A DNA stretch of 64,000 nucleotides, taken from Granulicella sp. 5B5 (lineage in GTDB: Bacteria > Acidobacteriota > Terriglobia > Terriglobales > Acidobacteriaceae). The stretch is from positions 2,170,001-2,234,000 of the forward strand of contig NZ_CP046444.1 of assembly GCF_014083945.1 (NCBI RefSeq), read 5' to 3'. Made by a program: the position numbers and the translations under genes. Positions 10,682 to 18,540 of this stretch are shown piece by piece. Each line of letters opens with the position of its first letter. Within the stretch, counting starts at the first letter, position 1. The notes below the pieces were generated by a model. That model saw only the letters and a program-made list of their open reading frames with translations, ran no database searches and had not been told where the DNA came from.

Positions 10682-11605
10682 CTAAGAAGCGAGCGGGTCG
10701 ACGGTGATGTGGGCTTCCATGGTGTGGGTCTGGGTGGGGGCTAGCTGGATATTGTTCTCCATGGCGTTGACGGTCTCGATGCAGGTCATGGAACGCCAGT
10801 TCTCGGGGGTCATGTCGGCCATCTTTGCAGCGAGTGTGGACCAGGGGTTCCATACGACGGAGGAGTTGGAGTTTGATTTCGCGACGGTGATGCGGCGGTG
10901 GAAGCCGGGGTCGTCGAGTGTGACTGTCTCCGTGGTGTTGAGGTAGAGGCGGTCGGTCTCTTTGGTGATGTGCAGTGTGGGCTCGAGCTGCGTCTTGCGC
11001 TTGAAGCTGTCGGTCTTGTCGAGGTATTCGGTGTTGGCTAGGCCGTTGATGGCGATGGTAGTGGCATCGCTGACGGTGAAGTAGGTGTGGAGAGCTTCCT
11101 CGAAGCGCATGGGTGCGGTGCTCTGGTTGGCGACAGTGAGGCGCATGCGAAGCTCGCGGCCTAGTTTGAGTTCGAAGGCGAGCTGGAAGTGGTCCCAGCC
11201 GAGGGCGCGGCTGGTGTCGCTGGGGCCGAGGGTGAGGGTGAGGTGCATGTCGTCGCCGGCGAGTGCGGCGAAGGCGAGTGTCCACTCGGAGGCGCGGGCG
11301 AAGCCGTGCGCGGGACCGTCGGTGCGTGGGCTCTCAGGTGTGGAGAGGCGGGCACCGAACCACGGGAAGATGATAGGAACGCCGCCGCGGATGGCTTTGC
11401 CTTCGGCGAAGGGTGAGCGCTCGCTGAGGAAGATGACGGGCTTTTCGCCGGTGGGCTGCCATGCTGTGAGGTGCGCGCCTTGCAGGTAAAGTTCAGCCGT
11501 GCAGGAAGGGGTGGTGATGTGCGCGCGAAGGAGGCCGGTGTCGGTTTCGGAGAATTCAAGCGCGCCGGGGATGGCGAAGTTGTCGGTAAGGTTCTGGAGA
11601 GTCAT
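10682..11605 (-). CDS. D-hexose-6-phosphate mutarotase (aldose-1-epimerase-like, YeaD type)
   Basis: 307 residues, the size of YeaD/YMR099C-type mutarotases, which interconvert alpha and beta glucose-6-phosphate. Seen: LYLQGAHLTAWQP, GGVPIIFPWFG, the catalytic His in DGPAHGFAR, MRFEEALHTYF, and the catalytic Glu in MTCIETVNA near the C-terminus. Beta-rich with no signal peptide. It sits in a minus-strand series with nth upstream (22-bp gap) and maf downstream. The family is clear; the exact sugar phosphate is inferred from the family. Confidence 0.9.
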   Translation of the reverse strand: MTLQNLTDNFAIPGALEFSETDTGLLRAHITTPSCTAELYLQGAHLTAWQPTGEKPVIFLSERSPFAEGKAIRGGVPIIFPWFGARLSTPESPRTDGPAHGFARASEWTLAFAALAGDDMHLTLTLGPSDTSRALGWDHFQLAFELKLGRELRMRLTVANQSTAPMRFEEALHTYFTVSDATTIAINGLANTEYLDKTDSFKRKTQLEPTLHITKETDRLYLNTTETVTLDDPGFHRRITVAKSNSNSSVVWNPWSTLAAKMADMTPENWRSMTCIETVNAMENNIQLAPTQTHTMEAHITVDPLAS

Positions 11606-11627
11606 CGATGACCAGTGTAGATGGTGG

Positions 11628-12392
11628 CTACGTCAGCTTGAGTTCGGCGAGGTTGCGCTCGCCGGTTGGGCAGATGTTCAGCAGCGGGCAGTTTGTGCAC
11701 TTTGGCTCGGAGAAGGTGCAGAGGGTTTGCGCGTGGAGCTTGACGAGGGAGTGATGCTCGTCGAGCATGGCGGCGTCCCAGGTTTCAGGAACGAGGCGCA
11801 TGAGGCGCTCCTCGGTGGTGGCGGCGTCGGCGCGCGGGACGATGCAGAGGCGCTGGGCTACGCGCAGATGATGGCTGTCGATGCAGAGGGCGCGGCGACG
11901 CAGGATGGAGAAGTTGACGACGGCGGCGCTGGTCTTGGGGCCGACGCCGGGGAACTGCTCAAGCCAGGCACGGATCTTGTCGGTGCGGTACTTGGCGAGG
12001 AAGTCGAGGGTAAGCGAGCCGTAGCGCTCGCTGATGCCCATGAGTGTTTCCTTGAGCTGAGGGGCTTTTTGCTCGGGGAAGGTGACGATGGCGATGGCGC
12101 GCTCGATCTCGTTGACGGAGGCGTCGCGGACGGGCTCCCAGTTGCCGGGGCCGGCGTTGAATGCCTTTTCGAGGTCGCGCATGACCTGGTGCGAAACGGG
12201 TGTTTTGGTGCGAGCGCTGAGCAGCGAGTAGATGAGCTGCGTGAGCGGGTCCCAGGGTTCGCGCGGTGCGGGCTTGCCGTAGTGGCCGAGCAGCAGGCGA
12301 TGGATGTGCGGAAGCTTGTCGGCCTGCTCGGGTGTGAGCGGGCGGCGGGTGGCTTCGAGATCGGCTGGGTCGGTGAAGAGCTCGGGCGTCAT
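11628..12392 (-). CDS. nth: Endonuclease III
   Basis: 254-residue base-excision repair glycosylase/AP lyase for oxidised pyrimidines. The helix-hairpin-helix reads FPGVGPKTSAAVV and carries the catalytic Lys. The catalytic Asp follows in CIDSHHLRVAQRL. The C-terminal [4Fe-4S] loop is CTFSEPKCTNCPLLNIC (C-x6-C-x2-C-x5-C). ATG 12392 is used; the frame is open further upstream but runs through a repeat. In the usual enzyme the residue before the HhH Lys is basic, whereas here it is Pro. Probably part of the greA-to-maf operon. Confidence 0.94.
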   Translation of the reverse strand: MTPELFTDPADLEATRRPLTPEQADKLPHIHRLLLGHYGKPAPREPWDPLTQLIYSLLSARTKTPVSHQVMRDLEKAFNAGPGNWEPVRDASVNEIERAIAIVTFPEQKAPQLKETLMGISERYGSLTLDFLAKYRTDKIRAWLEQFPGVGPKTSAAVVNFSILRRRALCIDSHHLRVAQRLCIVPRADAATTEERLMRLVPETWDAAMLDEHHSLVKLHAQTLCTFSEPKCTNCPLLNICPTGERNLAELKLT

Positions 12393-12429
12393 TGCGTATC
12401 CCTTATGATGCTGGCCCGCATGGTAGAGA

Positions 12430-12460
12430 AGCAGATTCCTCCGCTGCGCTGCGGAATGAC
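12430..12460. repeat. Short repeat variant related to family A
   Basis: GCAGATTCCTCCGCTGCGCTG followed by CGGAATGACAAG resembles the left half of family A but ends differently. It lies in the 88-bp gap between the isoaspartyl peptidase and nth genes. Confidence 0.5.
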
Positions 12461-12480
12461 AAGACTCAAAAGCAAGACAA

Positions 12481-13590
12481 TTACGGGTTTCGCGTGACGC
12501 CGAGTTGCTGGCCTTCGGCGGTGGCGAGACCCCATGCCATGCGGGGGGTGTTGTGCGCGAGGCCGATGCGGCCGTCAGGGCCCAGGAGAATGATGCCGCC
12601 GTGGCCGCCAAGGCGGGTGTGGAGGTAGTCGATGGCGGCTGTGGCTGCGGCTTGTGGGGCTTCGCCGGCGGCGACGCGGTCGACGGCCCATTTGCCGAGG
12701 ACGAGCTTCATGATGGGTTCTCCCCAGCCGGTGAGGGAGACGGCGGCGGAGAGGTTGTCGGCGTAGCAGCCGCAGCCGATGAGGGAGCTGTCGCCGACGC
12801 GGCCGGGAGCCTTGGAGAGTGTGCCTCCGGTGGAGGTGCCGGCGGCGAGGTTGCCTTGGGCGTCGATGGCGACGGCGCCGACGGTGTCGTGGGAGTGCGA
12901 GGTTGGGTCAGCCTCCGGGGCTAAAGCCCCTTCTTTGGCAGGCGCTGAACGGACGGGCTGAAGCCCGTCCCCTTCAAAGCGGGTCGAGGATTCAGCGCGG
13001 GTGGTAGAAGAGACGCGGGTCTCTCCGCTACGGCCTGCGGCCTCCGGTCGAGATGACACATCTGTGGGGGTGGTGGAGATGTTGGAGGTGGAGTTGCCCG
13101 AGAAGGTTGTGTCGGGGTGGCCTGCGGCTTCGGCGCGCTGGAAGGCCATGAGGCGGTCGCGCTCGCGGGGGACGATGAGCTCGGTGTTGTCGATGAGCGC
13201 CATGCCGTTCTGGCGGGCGAAGCGCTCGGCGCCGGTGCCGACGAAGTAGACGTGTGGCGACTTGTCGAGCACGAGGCGCGCGGCCTGGATGGGGTTGCGG
13301 AGGCGCTCGACGCAGGCGACGCCACCGGAGCGGAGGTCGGCGCCGTTCATAAGGAGAGCGTCGAGCTGGACGCGACCGTCGCGGGTGAGGAAGGAGCCGC
13401 GGCCGGCGTCGAAGGTGTCGTCGTCCTCCATGACGGTGATGGCGGCCTCGACCGCGTCGACGGAGGAGCCGCCGCGGGTGAGCGCGGACCAACCGGCCTC
13501 AAGCGCTGCGGCGATGCCGCGCTCGTGAGCGGCGATGGCGTCGTCGGGCATGGCCCACGCGCCGCCGTGGATGAGGAGGAGAGGTTGCAT
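12481..13590 (-). CDS. Isoaspartyl peptidase / plant-type L-asparaginase (Ntn hydrolase)
   Basis: 369 residues; typical members have about 320. The precursor is expected to cleave itself before a Thr that becomes the nucleophile of the beta subunit: HDTVGAVAID with Thr236, followed by GTSTGG and PGRVGDSSLIGCG, all conserved. The alpha part starts LLIHGGAWA and contains DAGRGS. The excess length is at about residues 172-230, exactly the linker before the cleavage site, and is encoded by repeat DNA (family A at 13017-13070, family B at 12917-12970). It hydrolyses beta-aspartyl dipeptides or asparagine in the cytoplasm. Its start is 5 bp from the stop of the phosphatidyltransferase gene, so the two are co-transcribed. 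Confidence 0.93.
   Translation of the reverse strand: MQPLLLIHGGAWAMPDDAIAAHERGIAAALEAGWSALTRGGSSVDAVEAAITVMEDDDTFDAGRGSFLTRDGRVQLDALLMNGADLRSGGVACVERLRNPIQAARLVLDKSPHVYFVGTGAERFARQNGMALIDNTELIVPRERDRLMAFQRAEAAGHPDTTFSGNSTSNISTTPTDVSSRPEAAGRSGETRVSSTTRAESSTRFEGDGLQPVRSAPAKEGALAPEADPTSHSHDTVGAVAIDAQGNLAAGTSTGGTLSKAPGRVGDSSLIGCGCYADNLSAAVSLTGWGEPIMKLVLGKWAVDRVAAGEAPQAAATAAIDYLHTRLGGHGGIILLGPDGRIGLAHNTPRMAWGLATAEGQQLGVTRNP
12917..13070. repeat. Composite repeat insertion inside the isoaspartyl peptidase gene
   Basis: Contains the palindromes GGGGCTAAAGCCCC (12917-12930) and GGACGGGCTGAAGCCCGTCC (12951-12970), followed by a family A copy (13017-13070) with CCGGTCGAGATGACACATCT. All three frames tolerate the insert and the gene frame is kept. 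Confidence 0.8.
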
Positions 13591-13595
13591 GCTAG

Positions 13596-14231
13596 CTACT
13601 GCGAGGCGATCTCGAGCTTGCGGCGCTCGGTCTCAAGGTAGGTGTAGCGCATGCGATGGATGACGGTGAGGGTGGACATGATTGCGAGTACCCAGAGAGC
13701 CGGAGCCATTGCGCCCCACTTCTCGAAGAGGGCGCCGAGGATGATGAGCACGATGCGCTCGGGGCGCTCCATGAAGCCGACCTTGCAGGAGCCGATGAGG
13801 GCTTCGGCGCGGGCGCGGGTGTAGCTGACCATGAGGCTCGCCGTCATGACGAAGGCCACGAGGAAGACGTAGAAGTAACGGTTGCCGCGGGCGTAGAAGA
13901 CGAGCAGGCCGAAGAAGAGAGCCACGTCGGAGTAGCGGTCGAGTACGGAGTCGAAGAAGGCGCCGAAGACGGAGACCTGGTTGGTCTGACGTGCGACGCG
14001 GCCATCGACCATGTCGAAGAGCCCCGCGCCGATGATGACCAGGCCCGCGTAGAGGAACATGCGGACGTAGTTTCCGGTACGAGCGTAGCCGAAGAAGAAG
14101 GCCGCGACGACGTTGATGATGAGTCCAACGAAGGTGAGTGTGTTGGGCGAGATGCGCGAGAGCGCAAGCCCGTTGACGATCTTTTGTAGCAGCCAGCCGC
14201 TGCCTTTACCGAATGCACTAGTCCAGGTCAT
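13596..14231 (-). CDS. CDP-alcohol phosphatidyltransferase
   Basis: 211 residues with several membrane helices. The family signature D-G-x2-A-R-x8-G-x3-D-x3-D is complete in DMVDGRVARQ...GAFFDSVLD at about residues 73-99. SYTRARAEALI and FMERPERIVL are features I associate with phosphatidylinositol-phosphate and related synthases rather than PgsA, but the acceptor alcohol cannot be decided from the sequence. It acts in the inner membrane in phospholipid synthesis. It lies 39 bp downstream of greA and 5 bp upstream of the isoaspartyl peptidase gene, within one minus-strand operon. Confidence 0.9.
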   Translation of the reverse strand: MTWTSAFGKGSGWLLQKIVNGLALSRISPNTLTFVGLIINVVAAFFFGYARTGNYVRMFLYAGLVIIGAGLFDMVDGRVARQTNQVSVFGAFFDSVLDRYSDVALFFGLLVFYARGNRYFYVFLVAFVMTASLMVSYTRARAEALIGSCKVGFMERPERIVLIILGALFEKWGAMAPALWVLAIMSTLTVIHRMRYTYLETERRKLEIASQ

Positions 14232-14270
14232 TTGTCCGCTTTTAAGTCTATCGCGGATAGACGAAGAGGG

Positions 14271-14750
14271 TTACTTGGCGGAGGGGACGGTGTCGTGGAT
14301 GGTGTACAGCTTGAGGATCTCGAGGACGCGCTTGCCGTTGGGGGTGACGACGGTAGCCTCGTCGCCGACCTCTTTGCCGAGGAGGCAGCGGCCGATGGGC
14401 GAGGTGGTGGAGATGAGGCCCTTGGTGACGTCGGATTCCTCACTGGTGACGAGCTTGTAGGTGATCTCTTCGTCCTTGGTGGTGTCGAAGACGACGACGG
14501 TGGAGCCGAAACCGACCTTGTCACGCGGGATGTTGTCGAGGTTGACCATGGCGAGCTCGCCCATGCGCTTCTTCAGCTGGCCGAGGCGCGCGTTGACGAA
14601 CTCCTGGCGCTGCTTGGCGGAGTGGTACTCGGCGTTTTCGCTGAGATCGCCGAGCGCGACGGCCTTCTTGATCTCTGCCGGAAGCTCGGTGGTGAGTTCG
14701 TATTCGAGAGCCTTGATCTGCTCTTCGAGGGCTTTTTTAATATCTTCCAT
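14271..14750 (-). CDS. greA: Transcription elongation factor GreA
   Basis: 159 residues, the normal GreA length. The N-terminal coiled coil carries the acidic-tip motif ALGDLSENAEYHSAKQRQ at about residues 31-48. The C-terminal FKBP-like domain includes SPIGRCLLGKEVGD. It stimulates cleavage of backtracked transcripts by RNA polymerase. First gene of the minus-strand series greA, phosphatidyltransferase, isoaspartyl peptidase, nth, mutarotase, maf. The upstream region holds a repeat block (14787-14885) and family D element copy 2. Confidence 0.96.
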   Translation of the reverse strand: MEDIKKALEEQIKALEYELTTELPAEIKKAVALGDLSENAEYHSAKQRQEFVNARLGQLKKRMGELAMVNLDNIPRDKVGFGSTVVVFDTTKDEEITYKLVTSEESDVTKGLISTTSPIGRCLLGKEVGDEATVVTPNGKRVLEILKLYTIHDTVPSAK

Positions 14751-14903
14751 GCTTCCCTTAGATTATACGAGTGTGACTGCTCGGGTTGTAGAGGTACGCT
14801 CGCGCCTTTGGCGCATCGCTGCGGTAATGGCAAACGCGGAGGACGCAGAGGGCGCGGCGGTTCGTGGCGGAAGACAGACAGCGGAAGATGCAGAGAAGCC
14901 GAT

Positions 14904-15217
14904 CCCTCCCCCCTCCCCTATGTAGCTGAGGTATCTAGTGGAATCAGTGGCTTACGGGGTGATCCCGAGGGTAAGTGGCTGATTCTGTAGATGGTTGCGG
15001 GTATGATATGGGGAGCAAAGGGGATAGTGTGTAGAGGATAGAGCGAGCTGGGGTTTGCGGCTTTCAGTTGCCAGTTACCCGGTTTTCCAGTGAGCCAGTT
15101 TTGTTTCCCTACTTCCAGTATAGGTGGTGGAGCCTGGGAAGGTGTTTTTCTTTGTGGGGTGTAAGTGGATTGGATTGTTTGGGTTGAGCGAGATATGGAG
15201 TGTGGAGGGGTTGACAG
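14904..15217 (-). repeat. Palindromic dispersed element (family D), copy 2
   Basis: Same architecture as copy 1: pyrimidine tract, hairpin 14941-14985 (arms AATCAGTGGCTTAC and GTAAGTGGCTGATT), GGTATGATAT, GGTTTGCGGCTTTCAG, CCAGTATAGG, GTGTAAGTGGATTGGATTG and a final TTGACAG. The TTGACAG end is 9 bases from the ruvX stop codon. With the preceding short repeats (14787-14885, resembling those at 9534-9780) it fills the gene-free stretch 14751-15226. Confidence 0.8.
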
Positions 15218-15226
15218 CTTCGGAGG

Positions 15227-15715
15227 TCAGGGTTGGTCGGGGTCGGGGAGAAGAGTGGGGCCGTCTTTGGCGAGGTAGCTTTCGAGGATGAGGACGGCGG
15301 CGACCTGGTCGATGAGGTGTTTGCGGTCGAGGCGGGCGGCGTGGCCTGCGGAGCGGTGGAGGCGGCCGGCGTCGTTGAGCAGGGAGTGGGCCTCGCGGGT
15401 GGTGAGGCGCTCGTCGAGCAGATGGTGCTGGAGCGTGGGGTGGGCTTCGCGGAGGGATTGGGCGAAGGCTTCGGATTTGATGGCCTGGGGGCCGGTTGTG
15501 CCGTCGGCGTTGAGAGGATGGCCGACGAGGAGGACCTCTACTTTATGCTGGCGGATGAAGCGGGCGATGGCTTTGAGGTCGGAGCGGAGCCCCGACTTGC
15601 CGCTTGCGCGGTGCAGGGTGAAGAGCGGCTGCGCGGTGAGGCCGAGCTCATCGGTGATGGCGAGGCCGATGCGTTTGTCTCCGACATCGAGAGCGAGAGT
15701 GCGAGGGAAGGCCAC
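15227..15715 (-). CDS. ruvX: Putative pre-16S rRNA nuclease / Holliday junction resolvase-like YqgF
   Basis: 162 residues of the RNase H-like YqgF family. Catalytic acidic residues are visible in LALDVGDKRIGLA (Asp), LLDERLTT (Glu) and HLIDQVAAVLIL (Asp), plus LLVGHPLNADGT. The family matures 16S rRNA 5' ends and was first proposed as a resolvase. It is divergent from mltG with only 59 bp between the start codons, so promoters probably overlap. Confidence 0.93.
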   Translation of the reverse strand: MAFPRTLALDVGDKRIGLAITDELGLTAQPLFTLHRASGKSGLRSDLKAIARFIRQHKVEVLLVGHPLNADGTTGPQAIKSEAFAQSLREAHPTLQHHLLDERLTTREAHSLLNDAGRLHRSAGHAARLDRKHLIDQVAAVLILESYLAKDGPTLLPDPDQP

Positions 15716-15774
15716 GAGAGTTAGTGTACGGCGACTAAAATGCGACTCGGGAGCTATGACGTGAGGGGGTTCGT

Positions 15775-16761
15775 GTGCGGGCTTTGAAGTGGATGCTGTT
15801 GCTGTTGCTGCTGGTGGCCGGAGGGGCCGTCTTTTATGTGCTGCTGCCGTATGGGCCGACGCACGAGACGTTTGTCGATATCGCGCCGGGGAAGGGAAGC
15901 GCGGGGATCGCGGCAGAGCTGGAGAAGGCCGGGATTGTGCGCAGCCGGTACGCGTTCGATGCCGTGCGGCTGGTGAAGGAGTTCAGCGGGCATAGCGGGA
16001 CGCTGAAGGCCGGGGAGTACAAGTTCGATAGGCCGACGTCGGTGCTGGGGGTGTACGACCGGATTCGGCGCGGGGACGTGTTCACGATCGCGCTGGTGGT
16101 GCCGGAGGGGTACAACCTCTTCGACATTGCGAATGCGGTGCAGGCGGCAGGGCTGGGGTCGCGGGATGATTTTTTGAAGGCCGCGCGGGCGAATGTGGAC
16201 CTGATCCAGCGGTGGAGCCCCCATGCGAGCTCGCTGGAGGGATACCTGTTTCCTGACACCTACAGGTTTGACCACCATACGACGCCGGGACTGATGCTGG
16301 CGACGATGGTGCATCGGTTTGGGCAGGAGGTCAGGAAGCTTGGACTGAACGGTACAGATATCGGGCGCACGGTGACGATGGCGTCATTGGTAGAGAAAGA
16401 GGTGCGCTTTGACGATGAGCGCGCCGAGGTGGCGAGCGTGTTCGAGAACCGCCTGGAGGCGGGGATGCCTCTGCAGACTGACCCTGCGGTGATTTACGCG
16501 TCGCTGCTGCGGGGGACGTGGACGGGGGTGATCCACCAGAGCGAGCTGCATTCGGACTCGGCGTACAACACCTATACGCATAGCGGACTGCCACCGGGAC
16601 CGATCTGCAATCCGGGGCTGGCGGCGCTGAAGGCGGCGATGCATCCGGCGCAGACGGACTATCTGTACTTTGTGGCGGATGCGAGTGGGCGAACGAAGTT
16701 CGCGAAGAGCCTGGATGAACACAATGCGAACGTGGCGGCATACCGGAAGAGCCAGCCGTAG
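15775..16761 (+). CDS. mltG: Endolytic murein transglycosylase MltG
   Basis: 328 residues. One N-terminal membrane helix (LKWMLLLLLLVAGGAVFYVL) anchors it in the inner membrane with the catalytic domain outside. The YceG/MltG domain shows VPEGYNLFDIA, LEGYLFPDTYRF, the catalytic Glu in TMASLVEKEV, PLQTDPAVIYA and TYTHSGLPPGPICNPG. It cuts nascent glycan strands. GTG 15775 has a GAGGGGG site at 15763-15769. A strong terminator follows. Confidence 0.95.
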   Translation: MRALKWMLLLLLLVAGGAVFYVLLPYGPTHETFVDIAPGKGSAGIAAELEKAGIVRSRYAFDAVRLVKEFSGHSGTLKAGEYKFDRPTSVLGVYDRIRRGDVFTIALVVPEGYNLFDIANAVQAAGLGSRDDFLKAARANVDLIQRWSPHASSLEGYLFPDTYRFDHHTTPGLMLATMVHRFGQEVRKLGLNGTDIGRTVTMASLVEKEVRFDDERAEVASVFENRLEAGMPLQTDPAVIYASLLRGTWTGVIHQSELHSDSAYNTYTHSGLPPGPICNPGLAALKAAMHPAQTDYLYFVADASGRTKFAKSLDEHNANVAAYRKSQP

Positions 16762-16780
16762 AGAGTCGTTCGAAATCGAC

Positions 16781-16815
16781 AAGGCCCGCTCTATGGAGCG
16801 GGCCTTGGTTGTCTG
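16781..16815 (+). terminator. Intrinsic terminator after mltG
   Basis: Perfect 11-bp stem AAGGCCCGCTC (16781-16791) / GAGCGGGCCTT (16796-16806) with a TATG loop and GGTTGT after it. Confidence 0.85.
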
Positions 16816-16979
16816 CAGAAGCGGGTGCTGGGACGCTTGTGGTGCGGGACGGTTAAGCCCTAGGCCTTGGGGGTGCGTTGTGGAGTTTGAGTTCCGAAAC
16901 AAGGCATGTTCTTGATATGGAGAAGAAAAGGCGAAACTATGAAAGTAAAGCTCACCTAAAATACGCCTAAACTATTGTA

Positions 16980-17002
16980 AAAACTTGATTTATAGAAGTT
17001 TT
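16980..17002. promoter_or_regulatory. AT-rich region with inverted repeat upstream of promoter
   Basis: AAAACTT (16980-16986) and AAGTTTT (16996-17002) form an inverted repeat 21 bp before the -35 box. The surrounding 16915-17010 is much more AT-rich than the rest of the window. It could be an UP element or an operator. Confidence 0.4.
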
Positions 17003-17023
17003 GTCGATCCAGGAAAAATGCTG

Positions 17024-17052
17024 TTGACAGGTGGGGAGCAGGGGTCTATAAA
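17024..17052 (+). promoter_or_regulatory. Consensus-like sigma-70 promoter
   Basis: TTGACA (17024-17029), a 17-bp spacer and TATAAA (17047-17052). This gives a leader of about 260 nt before the zinc-ribbon gene at 17317. Confidence 0.75.
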
Positions 17053-17316
17053 CAGCCCACTTTGCAGAAGAGCAGCTAAGAGAGAGACGTCTTCGGCTCT
17101 TGAGGGGTTGCTCGACTGGCGAGGTATTGTGTTGCGGGGCTGATGATTTTCCAGGTATCGGCCCGGCTTCAAAGCGACAAAAACAGGGCGCTCGGACAGT
17201 GGCCATGCGGCGGAGATCGCGGACACCGGCAAAGTGACCTTATAGCACCTGAATGGGCCCATTCGACCGTTGAAAAGACCGAGGCCCGTTGAGGAGTTGT
17301 ACCTGGAGAGATAAGA
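17053..17316 (+). other. Long untranslated leader of the zinc-ribbon/HTH cassette
   Basis: About 260 nt between the promoter and the first start codon, ending in GGAGAG before ATG 17317. It has no convincing ORF. Several GC-rich blocks could fold, but I cannot define a specific riboswitch. Confidence 0.4.
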
Positions 17317-17511
17317 ATGAACGACTTGCGTGTGGAATTGAAGATCTGCGAAGGATGCGGAGCGCTGTGGTTGCGTCCCGCCAGCCAAGGGAGCTACTGC
17401 CGTGGTTGTGCCTCGTGGTTGTCAGAGTGTCCAGCGCCGCTTACAGGGAAGCGGCGAGGGCGGAAACCGAAGGCCCCACGGGCTGTGGCCTGCGCAGGAG
17501 GTGCCCGGTGA
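17317..17511 (+). CDS. Small zinc-ribbon protein
   Basis: 64 residues. Two knuckles, CEGCG (residues 12-16) and CRGCA (28-32), can bind one zinc. The C-terminal half is basic (GKRRGRKPKAPR) and could contact nucleic acid. No known family function. GGAGAG precedes ATG 17317. Its TGA stop overlaps the GTG start of the next gene (17508-17511), so the two are translationally coupled. The single strong promoter upstream would drive both. Likely a regulator or accessory factor of its partner; this is inference from size, charge and coupling. Confidence 0.7.
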   Translation: MNDLRVELKICEGCGALWLRPASQGSYCRGCASWLSECPAPLTGKRRGRKPKAPRAVACAGGAR

Positions 17512-18098
17512 ACCAGGCACTGAAGAGGGCAAACCAAGGTGCCTCAGGAATGTACCTGGTACGAAAGCCAGTGTGCCGTGTGGAGGCCGAACCGGAGTTG
17601 CGAGAGGGCAGCACGGGCCAGATCGTCGGCAGACGAGCCACGGCTGTGACACTCGAAAGAGTGTGGGCGGTGGCGGCTGCGGACGTTCCGCCGGAGGCTG
17701 CCGCAAAGCCCGAAGCGAAGCCGGCGGTGGAACTGGCGTTCTATCGCAAGTACACGGAGGCGCTGCTGCGGCGGTATCTGCGGCTGTCGATGCAGGCCGG
17801 CAGGGTGCCGTCGCTGATGAGCCGCGAGATCTTTCGTGGGCATGTGACGCACTACCGGGTGCATGGGCTGGAGGATGTGGTGATCTTCTGCCACGACGTG
17901 GAGCAGCGGCTGGCGCGGCTGAACTATACCGAGCAGCAGCTGATCAAACGGCTGATCCTGCAGCAGTACACGCGCGGCGAGGCGGCAGGGATGCTCGGCA
18001 TGAGCCTGAGCCACCTGCTGAAGCGTTACGCGCAGGCGGTGGATCGGCTGACCGGGCTGCTGCTGGAGGCAGGGTTGCTGAATCCGCTGGAGCCGTGA
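17508..18098 (+). CDS. HTH protein resembling a sigma-factor region 4
   Basis: 196 residues from GTG 17508, which overlaps the preceding stop by 4 bases. Residues 1-70 are low-complexity and Ala/Pro/Glu-rich. From about residue 80 the protein is helical with many Arg and Leu (YTEALLRRYLRLSMQ). The stretch LNYTEQQLIKRLILQQYTRG followed by EAAGMLGMSLSHLLKRY looks like the helix-turn-helix of sigma region 4 (E-AA-MLG-S---L--R). There is no region 2, so it is not a complete sigma factor. It probably binds DNA or RNA polymerase; the target is unknown. Its own operon, with a near-consensus promoter and long leader, suggests autoregulation. Confidence 0.65.
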   Translation: MNQALKRANQGASGMYLVRKPVCRVEAEPELREGSTGQIVGRRATAVTLERVWAVAAADVPPEAAAKPEAKPAVELAFYRKYTEALLRRYLRLSMQAGRVPSLMSREIFRGHVTHYRVHGLEDVVIFCHDVEQRLARLNYTEQQLIKRLILQQYTRGEAAGMLGMSLSHLLKRYAQAVDRLTGLLLEAGLLNPLEP

Positions 18099-18239
18099 GG
18101 TGGCGGTTGCCCGATTGCTGTCAAGAGGGGCGGCGGTTGGCGATGGCTGCAAGTGGTTGTTTGCAAGGCGCTTATGCCGTTCAAAATAAAAACATGTTTG
18201 CTTTGTTCGAACTGCTATTCTGAAGAAGTAGAGGAAACG

Positions 18240-18274
18240 CGGGAGACCTTACAGAGGTCTCCCGCTTTAGTTTG
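18240..18274 (+). terminator. Intrinsic terminator after the HTH cassette
   Basis: Perfect 10-bp stem GCGGGAGACC (18240-18249) / GGTCTCCCGC (18257-18266), seven-base loop, then TTTAGTTT. The rest of the gene-free stretch 18099-18540 shows nothing certain; TATACT at 18520-18525 could be a -10 box for the next gene, but no -35 box fits. Confidence 0.85.
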
Positions 18275-18540
18275 AGGGACGGTGAGCGTATTTCGAGGTT
18301 GAGCCTGACGCTGTACGCCAATTTTTACTGAGCGATACGGAATGTGCGATGAGTTTGCAGGCGATGTGCGAATAACCGGATTCGGTTGGTCCGGATTGCC
18401 GTTCGAGCCATCGAACGATAAGGGGTTCCTGAGAGTTGAGGGAGCTGCTGGAACGGTGACGGAGTAGAGTCCTGAATAAGACGATTGTTATGAATCGAAC
18501 AGGAGTTCTGCTGAGTCGATATACTTAGGAAATTGCCTGA

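Noticed and set aside
17053-17316. Known riboswitch class in the long leader of the zinc-ribbon cassette
   Set aside because: I could not match conserved cores of common riboswitches by eye; it is reported only as an unassigned leader.
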